Assembly (NCBI RefSeq): GCF_003732225.1
Contig: NZ_MOBJ01000012.1
Coordinates: forward strand, 1 to 64,000
Source: Pseudomonas brassicacearum
GTDB taxonomy: Bacteria; Pseudomonadota; Gammaproteobacteria; Pseudomonadales; Pseudomonadaceae
Length of the DNA: 64,000 nt
Direction: 5' to 3'
The translations under genes and the position numbers were made by a program. The notes under the pieces were generated by a model, which searched no databases, was not told the DNA's origin, and saw only the letters and a list, made by a program, of their open reading frames with translations. This document shows positions 16,529 to 24,975 of this stretch, in pieces (the first letter of the stretch is position 1; each line of letters begins with the position of its first letter).

Positions 16529-17882
16529 GAGCGGTTTCCTCGGGCAGTGGCAGTACATGCGCAACGCTGAGACGTTCGCGAGTGAAATAGGTGCGGGCGG
16601 CTTTCTGGATGTCTTCCGGGGTCACGCTTTGCAGCTCGGCGAGTTCGGTGTCCATCAGTTTCCACGACAAGCCAACGGTTTCCAACTGACCAATGGCAGT
16701 GGCCTGGCTGGTGATCGAGTCACGCTCGTAGACCAGGCCGGCGATCACTTGCGCGCGTACGCGTTCAACTTCATCAGCCGACGGCGCGGTGGTTTTCAGC
16801 TGTTCGAGCAGTTTCCACAGACCAGCTTCGGCCTGGGCCATGGTTTTGTGTTTCTGGGTGTTCGGCGATGCCGACAAGGTAAACAGGCTGTCACCGCGGG
16901 TGTAGGCGTCGTAGCTCGACGAGCCGCCGGAGACCAGCTCTTCGCCGCGCTCCAGTTGCGCCGGAATGCGCGCGCTGTAGCCGCCATCAAGCAACGCTGC
17001 AATCAACCGCAGGGCATTGACCGAGCGCTTGTCTTGCGCGGTGGCGATGCTCGGCACATTGAAGGCCAGCATCAGGCTCGGCAGTTGCGTCTGTACATGC
17101 AAGGTGATCTGGCGCTCGCCGGGTTCGGCCAGTTCCCGCGGAATCTTCGCCGGTGGTATGTCGCGTTTCGGGATCGCCCCGAAGTAACGTTGAGCCAGGG
17201 CTTTGACTTCGTCCGGGGTCACGTCACCGACCACCACCAGCGTGGCGTTATTCGGCACATACCAGGACTTGTACCAGTGGCGCAGTTCTTCGACCTTCAT
17301 GCGGTCAAGGTCAGCCATCCAGCCGATGGTCGGCGTGTGATAGCCACTGGCCGGGTAGGCCATGGCCTTGAAGCGCTCGTAAGCCTTGGCCATCGGCTTG
17401 TCGTCGGTGCGCATGCGGCGCTCTTCCTTGATCACTTCAATCTCGCGGCTGAACTCGTCGGCCGGCAGGCGCAGGTTGGCCATGCGATCGGCTTCAAGTT
17501 CAAAAGCCACGCCCAGGCGATCGCGGGCCAGCACCTGGTAATACGCGGTGTAGTCGTCACTGGTGAAGGCGTTCTCTTCGGCGCCGAGGTCGCGCAGGAT
17601 CAACGACGCTTCGCCAGGGCCAACTTTCTCGCTGCCCTTGAACATCATGTGTTCCAGGGCGTGGGACAAACCGGTTTGGCCCGGGGTTTCGTAGCTGGAG
17701 CCAACCTTGTACCAAACCTGGGAAACCACCACGGGCGCCCGATGATCCTCGCGCACGACGACCTTGAGGCCATTGTCGAGGGTGAATTCGTGGGTCGGTT
17801 GAGGGTCGGCAGCCAAAGCTGAGAGGGGCAGACAAACTGTGCTGAGCAGCAGGCCAGCAGCGCGGCGGGCTAGAGCATTCAT
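16521..17882 (-). CDS. M16 zinc metallopeptidase, catalytic subunit
   Basis: The 453-residue periplasmic protease has a signal peptide (residues 1-24, ending ALAA), the inverted zinc motif HALEH (HxxEH, about residues 69-73) and the distal zinc glutamate in the following EENAFTSDDYTAYYQ region. It probably forms a clam-shell heterodimer with the downstream inactive paralogue and degrades peptides in the periplasm. It heads a leftward unit with the second M16 gene and rsmD. The natural substrate is unknown. Confidence 0.92.
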   Translation of the reverse strand: MNALARRAAGLLLSTVCLPLSALAADPQPTHEFTLDNGLKVVVREDHRAPVVVSQVWYKVGSSYETPGQTGLSHALEHMMFKGSEKVGPGEASLILRDLGAEENAFTSDDYTAYYQVLARDRLGVAFELEADRMANLRLPADEFSREIEVIKEERRMRTDDKPMAKAYERFKAMAYPASGYHTPTIGWMADLDRMKVEELRHWYKSWYVPNNATLVVVGDVTPDEVKALAQRYFGAIPKRDIPPAKIPRELAEPGERQITLHVQTQLPSLMLAFNVPSIATAQDKRSVNALRLIAALLDGGYSARIPAQLERGEELVSGGSSSYDAYTRGDSLFTLSASPNTQKHKTMAQAEAGLWKLLEQLKTTAPSADEVERVRAQVIAGLVYERDSITSQATAIGQLETVGLSWKLMDTELAELQSVTPEDIQKAARTYFTRERLSVAHVLPLPEETAHE

Positions 17883-18225
17883 TCGTTTTTAAACCTGTTG
17901 GGCTGCCCGCTAGGTCTTAGCGTCAGCGGGCTAGAGGGTGCTAGGATAACGGTCCGTTTTACTGGCGGCCACGCCTATCAGGCTTTTGTGCTTGATCGGG
18001 TTGTATGGGTTCACGGCGGAAAGCCACTGTTTATCAGCTAAACTCCGTTTTTTCGCCGATTTTGCCAGTTCAGTCCTTCGTAAAAATCGATCCTTGAGGT
18101 GCTGTTGAGCACTTCGACAAAATGTTGCGCGTGAACAAGCTGGGTGAAACGCAGTCTGTTCTGCATCGAATATTTATTTGCCGAGGCGCCATTGGCGCGT
18201 CGCTACCGTGAGATAGCCGTCCTCC
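17883..18225. other. 343-bp divergent promoter region
   Basis: This gap separates the leftward M16 operon from rightward ftsYEX and must hold both promoters. I could not identify a confident -35/-10 pair or operator. No ORF with coding character, hairpin terminator or REP element is visible. Confidence 0.5.
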
Positions 18226-19779
18226 ATGTTTGGTTCCAACGACGACAAGAAGACCCCAGCTGCGGCTGGCGAGAAGAAAAGCCTGTTCGGATGGCTGCGC
18301 AAAAAGCCGCAGGAGCCCGTCGTCGAACAGCCACAGCCGCTTCCCGAGGTTGCGCCTGAGCCGGTAATAGATGGTGCGCAAGCGCCGGCCCCCGTCGTAG
18401 TGCCGCTAGCCGAGCCGGTATTGCAACCGGCTGTCGAGCCACAACCTGCGCCAGTGGCAGAGTTACCGAGTACGCTGGAAGTCACGCACACACCGTGGTT
18501 GACGCTGCCGGTGGCTGAAGAGCCGGTAGCTCTTGTCGAAGACGAACTGGCGCCGCATGTCACGCCACCGATTCCTGCGCCGACAGTGGTCCAGCAAGCT
18601 GTAGAGCTGCTGGTGGTCGAACCGGCGCCAGTCATCGAACCGGCGGCTGAACAGCTGATAGTTGATGAGCCTGATCTGCCTCAGCCGGTGATTGCGGCAT
18701 TTGTCATGCCAGAACCTGCTCCAGAACCTGTGCCTGCCCCAGCGCCGACACCCGTCGTCGCGGCACCGGTAACGCCGCCAGCGCCGGTTGCACCGGTCGT
18801 TCCGGTTGCGGCTCCGGTTGCAGCCGAACCGGCTCGCACCGAAGAAACCAAAGCCGGCTTCTTTGCCCGCCTCAAGCAAGGCCTGTCGAAAACCAGCGCC
18901 AGCATTGGCGAGGGTATGGCCAGCCTGTTCCTCGGCAAGAAGATCATCGATGACGAACTGCTCGAAGACATCGAAACCCGTCTGTTGACCGCAGACGTCG
19001 GCGTCGAAGCGACGTCGGTGATCATCCAGAGCCTGACCCAGAAGGTCGCGCGCAAGCAGCTGGCCGACGCCGATGCACTGTACAAATCCTTGCAGGCCGA
19101 GCTGGCCAACATGCTCAAGCCTGTCGAGCAGCCGCTGAAAATCACCTCGCAGAACAAGCCGTTCGTGATTCTGGTGGTCGGCGTCAACGGTGCCGGCAAA
19201 ACCACCACCATCGGTAAATTGGCGAAGAAGCTGCAACTCGAAGGCAAAAAAGTCATGCTCGCGGCCGGCGACACCTTCCGCGCCGCAGCGGTCGAGCAGT
19301 TGCAGGTCTGGGGCGAACGCAACAAGATCCCGGTGATTGCTCAGCACACCGGTGCCGACTCGGCTTCGGTTATTTTCGATGCCGTGCAGGCCGCCAAGGC
19401 CCGTGGCATTGACGTGTTGATCGCCGACACCGCCGGTCGCCTGCACACCAAAGACAACTTGATGGAGGAACTGAAAAAGGTTCGCCGGGTCATCAGCAAG
19501 CTCGACGCCGACGCACCGCATGAAGTGCTGCTGGTGCTCGATGCGGGTACTGGCCAGAACGCCATCAACCAGGCCAAGCAATTCAACCAGACGGTCGAAC
19601 TGACCGGCCTGGCCCTGACCAAACTCGATGGCACGGCCAAAGGCGGGGTGATTTTCGCCCTGGCCAAGCAGTTTGGTCTGCCGATTCGCTACATCGGTGT
19701 CGGTGAAGGCATCGATGACTTGCGTACCTTTGAAGCAGAACCCTTTGTCCAGGCACTCTTTGCCGAGCGGGAGCGTTAA
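18226..19779 (+). CDS. ftsY: Signal recognition particle receptor FtsY
   Basis: This GTPase docks SRP-ribosome complexes at the inner membrane. The 517-residue protein has a long acidic, Pro/Ala/Val-rich N-terminal A domain (about 20-205), a helical N domain (FFARLKQGLSKTSASIGEGM at about 211) and the G domain (GVNGAGKTTT at about 320, DTAGR, LTKLDGTAKGG). The NG core is strongly conserved, while the A domain is low complexity. ftsE begins on the last base of its stop, so ftsYEX is one operon. The ribosome site before ATG 18226 is weak. Confidence 0.97.
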   Translation: MFGSNDDKKTPAAAGEKKSLFGWLRKKPQEPVVEQPQPLPEVAPEPVIDGAQAPAPVVVPLAEPVLQPAVEPQPAPVAELPSTLEVTHTPWLTLPVAEEPVALVEDELAPHVTPPIPAPTVVQQAVELLVVEPAPVIEPAAEQLIVDEPDLPQPVIAAFVMPEPAPEPVPAPAPTPVVAAPVTPPAPVAPVVPVAAPVAAEPARTEETKAGFFARLKQGLSKTSASIGEGMASLFLGKKIIDDELLEDIETRLLTADVGVEATSVIIQSLTQKVARKQLADADALYKSLQAELANMLKPVEQPLKITSQNKPFVILVVGVNGAGKTTTIGKLAKKLQLEGKKVMLAAGDTFRAAAVEQLQVWGERNKIPVIAQHTGADSASVIFDAVQAAKARGIDVLIADTAGRLHTKDNLMEELKKVRRVISKLDADAPHEVLLVLDAGTGQNAINQAKQFNQTVELTGLALTKLDGTAKGGVIFALAKQFGLPIRYIGVGEGIDDLRTFEAEPFVQALFAERER

Positions 19780-20450
19780 TGATTCGTTTCGAACAGGTCG
19801 GTAAGCGCTATCCGAACGGTCACGTCGGCTTGCATGAGCTGAGCTTTCGAGTCCGTCGGGGCGAGTTCTTGTTTGTCACCGGCCACTCCGGCGCCGGTAA
19901 AAGTACCTTGCTGCGGCTATTGCTGGCCATGGAACGTCCAACCACCGGCAAACTGCTGTTGGCCGGGCAGGACCTGGCCACCATCAGCAACGCGCAGATC
20001 CCGTACTTGCGCCGGCAGATCGGTGTGGTCTTCCAGAACCACCAGTTGCTGTTCGACCGTACGGTGTTCAACAACGTCGCCTTGCCGTTGCAGATTCTTG
20101 GCCTGTCCAAGGCTGAAATCGCCAAGCGCGTGGATTCGGCCCTGGAGCGCGTGGCGCTCTCGGACAAGACCGATCTCTACCCGGGCGACCTGTCCACCGG
20201 TCAGCAACAGCGCGTCGGTATCGCCCGCGCCATCGTCCATCGCCCGGCCTTGCTGCTGGCGGACGAGCCGACCGGTAACCTCGACCCGCGTCTGGCGGCA
20301 GAAATCATGGGCGTCTTCGAAGACATCAACCGTCTGGGCACTAGCGTGCTGATAGCCAGTCACGACCTGGCGCTGATCGCCCGCATGCGTCATCGCATGC
20401 TGACCTTGCAACGTGGCCGATTGATTGGCGACGGGGAGGCCGGGGTATGA
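19779..20450 (+). CDS. ftsE: Cell division ATP-binding protein FtsE
   Basis: The 223-residue ABC ATPase partners FtsX at the division septum and controls peptidoglycan hydrolases through periplasmic activators. Visible motifs are Walker A GHSGAGKST (about 36-44), Q-loop VFQNHQLL, signature LSTGQQQRVGIARA (about 138-151) and Walker B LLLADEPTGNLDP (about 158-170). It overlaps ftsY by one base and ftsX by four bases (ATGA). Confidence 0.98.
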   Translation: MIRFEQVGKRYPNGHVGLHELSFRVRRGEFLFVTGHSGAGKSTLLRLLLAMERPTTGKLLLAGQDLATISNAQIPYLRRQIGVVFQNHQLLFDRTVFNNVALPLQILGLSKAEIAKRVDSALERVALSDKTDLYPGDLSTGQQQRVGIARAIVHRPALLLADEPTGNLDPRLAAEIMGVFEDINRLGTSVLIASHDLALIARMRHRMLTLQRGRLIGDGEAGV

Positions 20451-21469
20451 GTGCAACACGCAGTCCGAAGGTTTCCGAGCGCGTGGCCCCGAAGGCCGCC
20501 GATCCGCAACCACAGAAGAAAAAACGCGACGAAGACGACGGCCCGGACTTCAGCACCTTGCTGCGCGCCTGGATCGAAAGCCACCGCGCCAGCTTGCTGG
20601 ACAGCCTGCGACGTCTGGGCAAGCAGCCGATCGGCAGCTTCTTCACCTGCCTGGTGATGGCCGTTGCCCTGAGCTTGCCGATGGGCCTGTCATTGCTGCT
20701 GAACAACGTCGAGCGTCTGGGCGGCTCCTGGCAGCGTGCGGCGCAGATCTCGCTGTACCTGCAACTCGACGCCAGCGCCAACGAAGGCGAACAGCTGCGC
20801 GAGCAGATCAAAGGCTTGCCGGGCGTGGCCGATGCCGAGTACATCAGCCGCGAACAGGCGCTGGAAGAGTTCCAGCAGCAGTCCGGTCTGGGCGAGGCGC
20901 TCAAGGAGTTGCCGCAGAATCCGTTGCCTGGCGTGGTGCTGGTCACCCCGAACGAAGTCGACAAAGCGACCCTTGAAGCATTAAGACAAAAACTTTCCGA
21001 ACTGCCAAAGGTACAACAGGCGCAACTTGATCTAGTCTGGGTCGAGCGTTTGGCGGCCATCCTCAAGCTGGGCGAGCGGTTTGTCTTCGGTCTGACCGTG
21101 CTTCTGGTTTCTGCATTACTTTTGGTGATAGGCAATACCATTCGTCTTCATATTGAAAACCGCCGCACCGAGATAGAAGTGATTAAACTCGTCGGCGGCA
21201 CTGACAGCTATGTGCGTAGGCCTTTTCTGTACATGGGCGCGCTTTATGGCTTCGGTGCGGGGATTCTTTCCTGGGGTGTTCTGGCGTTTGGCCTGAACTG
21301 GCTGAACGATGCAGTGGTTGGGCTGGCCGGCTTGTATGGCAGTAATTTCGCGTTGGCCGGGGTGCCGGTTGCCGATGGTCTGTCACTCTTGCTAGGCGCA
21401 GTGCTGTTGGGGTATATCGGTGCTTGGATTGCGGTAGCGCGCCATTTGAGAGAGCTCGCACCGAAGTAG
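20447..21469 (+). CDS. ftsX: Cell division permease-like protein FtsX
   Basis: The 340-residue inner-membrane protein has a long charged cytoplasmic N-terminus (about 1-65), a first transmembrane helix (FFTCLVMAVALSLPMGLSLL, about 65-84), a periplasmic loop (about 90-215) and three further helices (about 220-240, 265-290, 315-335). It forms the FtsEX complex, which signals from the Z-ring to cell-wall amidases. The C-terminal part after about residue 175 shows some A/T-richer codons, but the frame is intact. Confidence 0.97.
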   Translation: MSATRSPKVSERVAPKAADPQPQKKKRDEDDGPDFSTLLRAWIESHRASLLDSLRRLGKQPIGSFFTCLVMAVALSLPMGLSLLLNNVERLGGSWQRAAQISLYLQLDASANEGEQLREQIKGLPGVADAEYISREQALEEFQQQSGLGEALKELPQNPLPGVVLVTPNEVDKATLEALRQKLSELPKVQQAQLDLVWVERLAAILKLGERFVFGLTVLLVSALLLVIGNTIRLHIENRRTEIEVIKLVGGTDSYVRRPFLYMGALYGFGAGILSWGVLAFGLNWLNDAVVGLAGLYGSNFALAGVPVADGLSLLLGAVLLGYIGAWIAVARHLRELAPK

Positions 21470-21505
21470 TGTCTTTTTGCTTGTATGACCTTTCAGCGTG
21501 TAGGG

Positions 21506-21532
21506 GAACTTGTCCTTCGGTTCCCGGTCAAT
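21506..21532 (+). promoter_or_regulatory. AlgU (sigma-E type) promoter of rpoH
   Basis: GAACTT is followed after exactly 16 bp by TCAAT, 50 bp before the rpoH start codon. The elements, the spacing and the flanking bases (GAACTTGT ... CGGTC) match the E. coli rpoH P3 sigma-E promoter closely. The last -10 bases (AAT rather than TGA) are imperfect. Recognition by AlgU is inferred. Confidence 0.72.
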
Positions 21533-21581
21533 TTTCGCAGTGCTGAACTGCACGAGTTATGTAAGTCGGAGGTTTTTTCGT

Positions 21582-22436
21582 ATGACCACTTCTTTGCAAC
21601 CTGCTTATGCTCTAGTCCCAGGCGCGAACCTGGAGGCTTATGTGCACACGGTGAACAGCATTCCATTGCTGACACCGGAGCAGGAGCGTGAACTGGCCGA
21701 GAGTCTCTACTATGAGCAGGATTTGGGGGCGGCTCGGCAGATGGTGCTCGCCCACCTGCGTTTTGTTGTACATATTGCCCGTAGCTATTCCGGCTACGGC
21801 CTGGCCCAGGCTGACCTGATTCAGGAAGGCAACGTTGGCCTGATGAAAGCGGTCAAGCGCTTCAACCCGGAAATGGGCGTGCGTCTGGTGTCCTTTGCAG
21901 TGCACTGGATCAAGGCTGAAATCCACGAATTCATCCTGCGCAACTGGCGCATCGTCAAGGTCGCCACGACCAAGGCCCAGCGCAAACTGTTCTTTAACCT
22001 GCGCAGCCAGAAAAAACGTCTGGCGTGGTTGAACAACGAGGAAGTCCATCGCGTGGCTGAAAGCCTCGGCGTAGAGCCGCGGGAAGTGCGCGAGATGGAA
22101 AGTCGCCTGACCGGCCATGACATGGCCTTCGACCCGGCCGCGGAAGCGGACGACGACAGCGCTTTCCAGTCGCCGGCCAACTATCTGGAAGACCACCGGT
22201 ACGACCCGGCCCGTCAACTGGAAGATGCCGACTGGACCGACAACTCAACCAGCAACCTGCACGAAGCGCTGGAAGTACTGGACGACCGCAGCCGTGACAT
22301 CCTCTACCAGCGCTGGCTGGCAGAAGAAAAAGCCACGCTGCACGACCTGGCGCAGAAGTACAACGTGTCGGCCGAGCGTATCCGTCAGCTCGAAAAGAGC
22401 GCGATGAACAAGCTCAAGCTGTCGATTGCTGCTTAA
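21582..22436 (+). CDS. rpoH: RNA polymerase heat-shock sigma factor RpoH (sigma-32)
   Basis: The 284-residue sigma factor directs heat-shock transcription. Region 2 (QEGNVGLMKAVKRFNPEMG, RLVSFAVHWIKAEIHEFI) and the diagnostic RpoH box (QRKLFFNLR, about residue 133) identify it over other sigma factors. Region 4 ends with VSAERIRQLEKSAMNKLK. Start at 21582 gives MTTSLQPAYAL, 9 bp after a CGGAGG ribosome site. An upstream in-frame start at 21510 lies inside the promoter and is unlikely. It follows ftsX by 112 bp. Confidence 0.98.
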   Translation: MTTSLQPAYALVPGANLEAYVHTVNSIPLLTPEQERELAESLYYEQDLGAARQMVLAHLRFVVHIARSYSGYGLAQADLIQEGNVGLMKAVKRFNPEMGVRLVSFAVHWIKAEIHEFILRNWRIVKVATTKAQRKLFFNLRSQKKRLAWLNNEEVHRVAESLGVEPREVREMESRLTGHDMAFDPAAEADDDSAFQSPANYLEDHRYDPARQLEDADWTDNSTSNLHEALEVLDDRSRDILYQRWLAEEKATLHDLAQKYNVSAERIRQLEKSAMNKLKLSIAA

Positions 22437-22453
22437 GCTGCAACGCAATAAGA

Positions 22454-22486
22454 AACGCCCCGATCATTGATCGGGGCGTTTTTGTT
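22454..22486 (+). terminator. Rho-independent terminator of rpoH
   Basis: A 13-bp stem (AACGCCCCGATCA with its complement) is followed by TTTTTG, 17 bp after the rpoH stop. It is strong and symmetric. Confidence 0.95.
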
Positions 22487-22519
22487 TGTGCCCGATAATC
22501 CTGCCTCCCACCGGCCCCG

Positions 22520-22607
22520 GTGGGAGCGAGCTTGCTCGCGATGACGTCGGGTCAGTCGATATGAGTACTGAATGATCAACCGCTATCGCGAGCAAGCTCG
22601 CTCCCAC
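22520..22607. repeat. Inverted REP pair, GAGCGAGCTTGCTCGCGAT type
   Basis: Two convergent copies flank a 42-bp spacer between the rpoH terminator and the 3' end of leftward mtgA. Confidence 0.9.
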
Positions 22608-22641
22608 AGTGGATCTTCAGTGCTGCTGGAATTGTGATCGA

Positions 22642-23364
22642 CTATTGGGCCCAAGGCGCCCGGCGCGAAGCGTTGAGCCCTATCAGATAGCTGTCGCCAC
22701 CCAACTGGCTCATCTGCTGCCGAATCCAGCTCGCGCGTCGCAATACATAAGGGCTCGGATGGCCGGCGCTCCAGACCCGTGGGTTTGGCAGCACAGCGGC
22801 CAGTAAACTGGCCTGCTGACGGCTCAGCGAGCGGGCGCTGACGCCAAAGTGATGCCGGGCAGCCGCTTCGGCGCCAAACACCCCGTCATCCCATTCCACG
22901 CTATTGAGGTACACCTCAAGTATTCGCTGCTTGGGCCAGAACACTTCGATCAGTCCGGTAAACCAGGCTTCCAGGCCCTTGCGCAGCCAGCTGCGACCGG
23001 ACCACAGGAACAGGTTCTTCGAGACTTGCTGGCTCAGGGTGCTGGCGCCACGGATCGAACCGCCGAGTTCGTTGTGCGCCAGAGCAGCCTGAATCGCGCC
23101 GAAGTCAAAACCCCAGTGCTCGGGGAATTTCTGGTCCTCGCCAGCCATCACCGCGACTTTCAAGTCGTCGGAGATGTTTTCCCACGGCTGCCAATTGCGC
23201 TGCACGTCGATAGGCTCGCCATCGACCCAGGATTCGATCTTGCGCTCAACCATCAGTGCTGTCCCCGGAGGCGGAACGACACGAAACACCAGCACCAGCA
23301 ACACGCTGCCAACCGCGAACCAGAGCAGGGCTTTTGTGAAGCGGCGGAACATTAAACGCAGCAT
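22642..23364 (-). CDS. mtgA: Monofunctional biosynthetic peptidoglycan transglycosylase
   Basis: The 240-residue GT51 enzyme polymerises lipid II into glycan strands at the inner membrane. It has one N-terminal membrane anchor (about 10-30), then the GT51 motifs: AGEDQKFPEHWGFD with the catalytic Glu, IRGASTLSQQVSKNLFLW, and RILEVYLNSVEWDDGVFG. No transpeptidase domain follows. The start at 23364 (MLRLMFRRF) is uncertain by four residues because a second Met is close. Confidence 0.96.
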   Translation of the reverse strand: MLRLMFRRFTKALLWFAVGSVLLVLVFRVVPPPGTALMVERKIESWVDGEPIDVQRNWQPWENISDDLKVAVMAGEDQKFPEHWGFDFGAIQAALAHNELGGSIRGASTLSQQVSKNLFLWSGRSWLRKGLEAWFTGLIEVFWPKQRILEVYLNSVEWDDGVFGAEAAARHHFGVSARSLSRQQASLLAAVLPNPRVWSAGHPSPYVLRRASWIRQQMSQLGGDSYLIGLNASRRAPWAQ

Positions 23365-23438
23365 AGAGATGGCTTGGCCGAACCTGTCGAGCGGGCCATT
23401 ATACAGACCCTGCCCGATGATTCTGACTGGAGTTCCTC

Positions 23439-23810
23439 ATGCTGCGTGGCTTTCTGATGCTGGCCGCTTTTTTCGGATTCACCGGCGTGGGACTGGGCGC
23501 GTTTGCCGCCCATGGCCTGAAAGACCGCCTGAGTGCCGAATACCTGGCGATTTTCCACACCGGCGTCACCTACCAACTGGTGCATACCCTGGCGCTGCTG
23601 GGCATAGCACTGCTGGCCACGCAAATTCCAGGACGTTTGATCACCTGGGCCGGCGTATCATTTGCTATCGGCATCCTGCTGTTTTCCGGCAGCCTTTACC
23701 TGCTGACCCTGACCGGTGTCAGCAAGCTTGGCATCGTTACGCCGTTCGGCGGATTGGCATTCCTCGTGGGCTGGCTGTGCCTGGGGATTGCCGCCTGGCG
23801 CTTGAGCTGA
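23439..23810 (+). CDS. DUF423 small membrane protein
   Basis: The 123-residue protein has four predicted transmembrane helices. The family-typical N-terminus is FFGFTGVGLGAFAAHGLKDR and includes AAHGLK. DUF423 (YgdD-like) proteins are inner-membrane proteins of unknown function. It is rightward and divergent from mtgA. The spacing to thiS (92 bp) leaves co-transcription open. Confidence 0.9.
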   Translation: MLRGFLMLAAFFGFTGVGLGAFAAHGLKDRLSAEYLAIFHTGVTYQLVHTLALLGIALLATQIPGRLITWAGVSFAIGILLFSGSLYLLTLTGVSKLGIVTPFGGLAFLVGWLCLGIAAWRLS

Positions 23811-23902
23811 CCCCTACGGGTCCATTTCAAGACGAATGGCTTGGGTCGACCTGACTGATCGGGCTAGAATGCTGGCCCCTAAAAACGATGGCGGCATTCG
23901 GC

Positions 23903-24103
23903 ATGCGCATTCAGTTGAACGGCGAATCCCTTGAACTGCCCGACGGTGAAACCGTTGCGGCCCTGCTGACCCGTCTGGAACTGACCGGACGCCGGGTGGC
24001 GGTCGAACTCAATCTGGATATTGTCCCGCGCAGTCAGCACGCAGAAACTACTTTGAACGACGGTGACTCGGTCGAAGTCGTGCACGCCATCGGCGGCGGC
24101 TAG
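23903..24103 (+). CDS. thiS: Sulfur carrier protein ThiS
   Basis: The 66-residue ubiquitin-like protein ends in Gly-Gly (HAIGGG), the C-terminus that becomes the thiocarboxylate sulfur donor for the thiazole ring of thiamine. I chose the ATG at 23903 (MRIQLNGESLEL). The longer start at 23888 adds five residues not seen in the family. thiG follows 68 bp later in the same direction. Confidence 0.95.
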   Translation: MRIQLNGESLELPDGETVAALLTRLELTGRRVAVELNLDIVPRSQHAETTLNDGDSVEVVHAIGGG

Positions 24104-24171
24104 TAGCCAGCAGGCGACTCCCGCGCCCCACACGCATTCTGCAAGAGCCTCACCCCAACAGAGGATTTCCG

Positions 24172-24966
24172 ATGAGCAACGTTCGCAGCGACAAGCCTTT
24201 CGTCCTGGCTGGTCGTACTTACCAGTCGCGTTTGCTGGTAGGTACCGGCAAGTACCGCGACATGGAAGAAACCCGCCTGGCCATCGAAGCCTCGGGTGCC
24301 GAGATCGTCACCTTCGCCGTGCGCCGGACCAACCTCGGCCAGAACCCGGGCGAACCGAACCTGCTCGAAGTCCTGTCGCCGGATCGCTACACCTTCCTGC
24401 CGAACACCGCCGGGTGCTTCGACGCTACCGAGGCTGTGCGCACCTGCCGCCTGGCCCGTGAGCTGCTCGGCGGCCACAACCTGGTGAAGCTGGAAGTGTT
24501 GGCGGACCAGAAAACCCTGTTCCCTAACGTGATCGAAACCCTCAAGGCCGCCGAAGTGCTGGTCAAGGAAGGTTTCGACGTGATGGTCTACACCAGCGAT
24601 GACCCGATCATTGCCCGTCAACTGGCGGAAATCGGCTGCATCGCAGTCATGCCGCTGGCCGGTCTGATCGGCACGGGCCTGGGGATCTGCAACCCGTACA
24701 ACCTGCAGATCATCCTCGAAGAAGCCAGGATTCCAGTGTTGGTGGATGCCGGTGTCGGCACCGCTTCCGACGCCACCATCGCCATGGAACTGGGTTGCGA
24801 AGCGGTGCTGATGAACTCGGCCATCGCCCACGCCCAGCAGCCGATCATGATGGCTGAAGCCATGAAACACGCCATTGTTGCAGGTCGTCTGGCGTACCTC
24901 GCCGGGCGCATGCCGAAAAAACTCTATGCCAGCGCTTCCTCGCCGCTGGATGGTCTGATCAAGTAA
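24172..24966 (+). CDS. thiG: Thiazole synthase ThiG
   Basis: The 264-residue TIM-barrel enzyme condenses deoxyxylulose phosphate, dehydroglycine and ThiS-thiocarboxylate into the thiazole phosphate moiety of thiamine. Hallmarks are SRLLVGTGKYRD (about 18-29), NTAGCFDATEAVRT, and VKLEVLADQKTLFPN with the Schiff-base lysine region (about 103-117). The phosphate loop is DAGVGTASDAT. It forms a thiSG pair, and trmB begins 9 bp after its stop. Confidence 0.98.
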   Translation: MSNVRSDKPFVLAGRTYQSRLLVGTGKYRDMEETRLAIEASGAEIVTFAVRRTNLGQNPGEPNLLEVLSPDRYTFLPNTAGCFDATEAVRTCRLARELLGGHNLVKLEVLADQKTLFPNVIETLKAAEVLVKEGFDVMVYTSDDPIIARQLAEIGCIAVMPLAGLIGTGLGICNPYNLQIILEEARIPVLVDAGVGTASDATIAMELGCEAVLMNSAIAHAQQPIMMAEAMKHAIVAGRLAYLAGRMPKKLYASASSPLDGLIK

Positions 24967-24975
24967 GAGCCATTG

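Noticed and set aside
21510..21581. Upstream in-frame start for rpoH, giving 308 residues
   Set aside because: The region contains the sigma-E-type promoter and the extra residues do not resemble RpoH; ATG 21582 has a good ribosome site.
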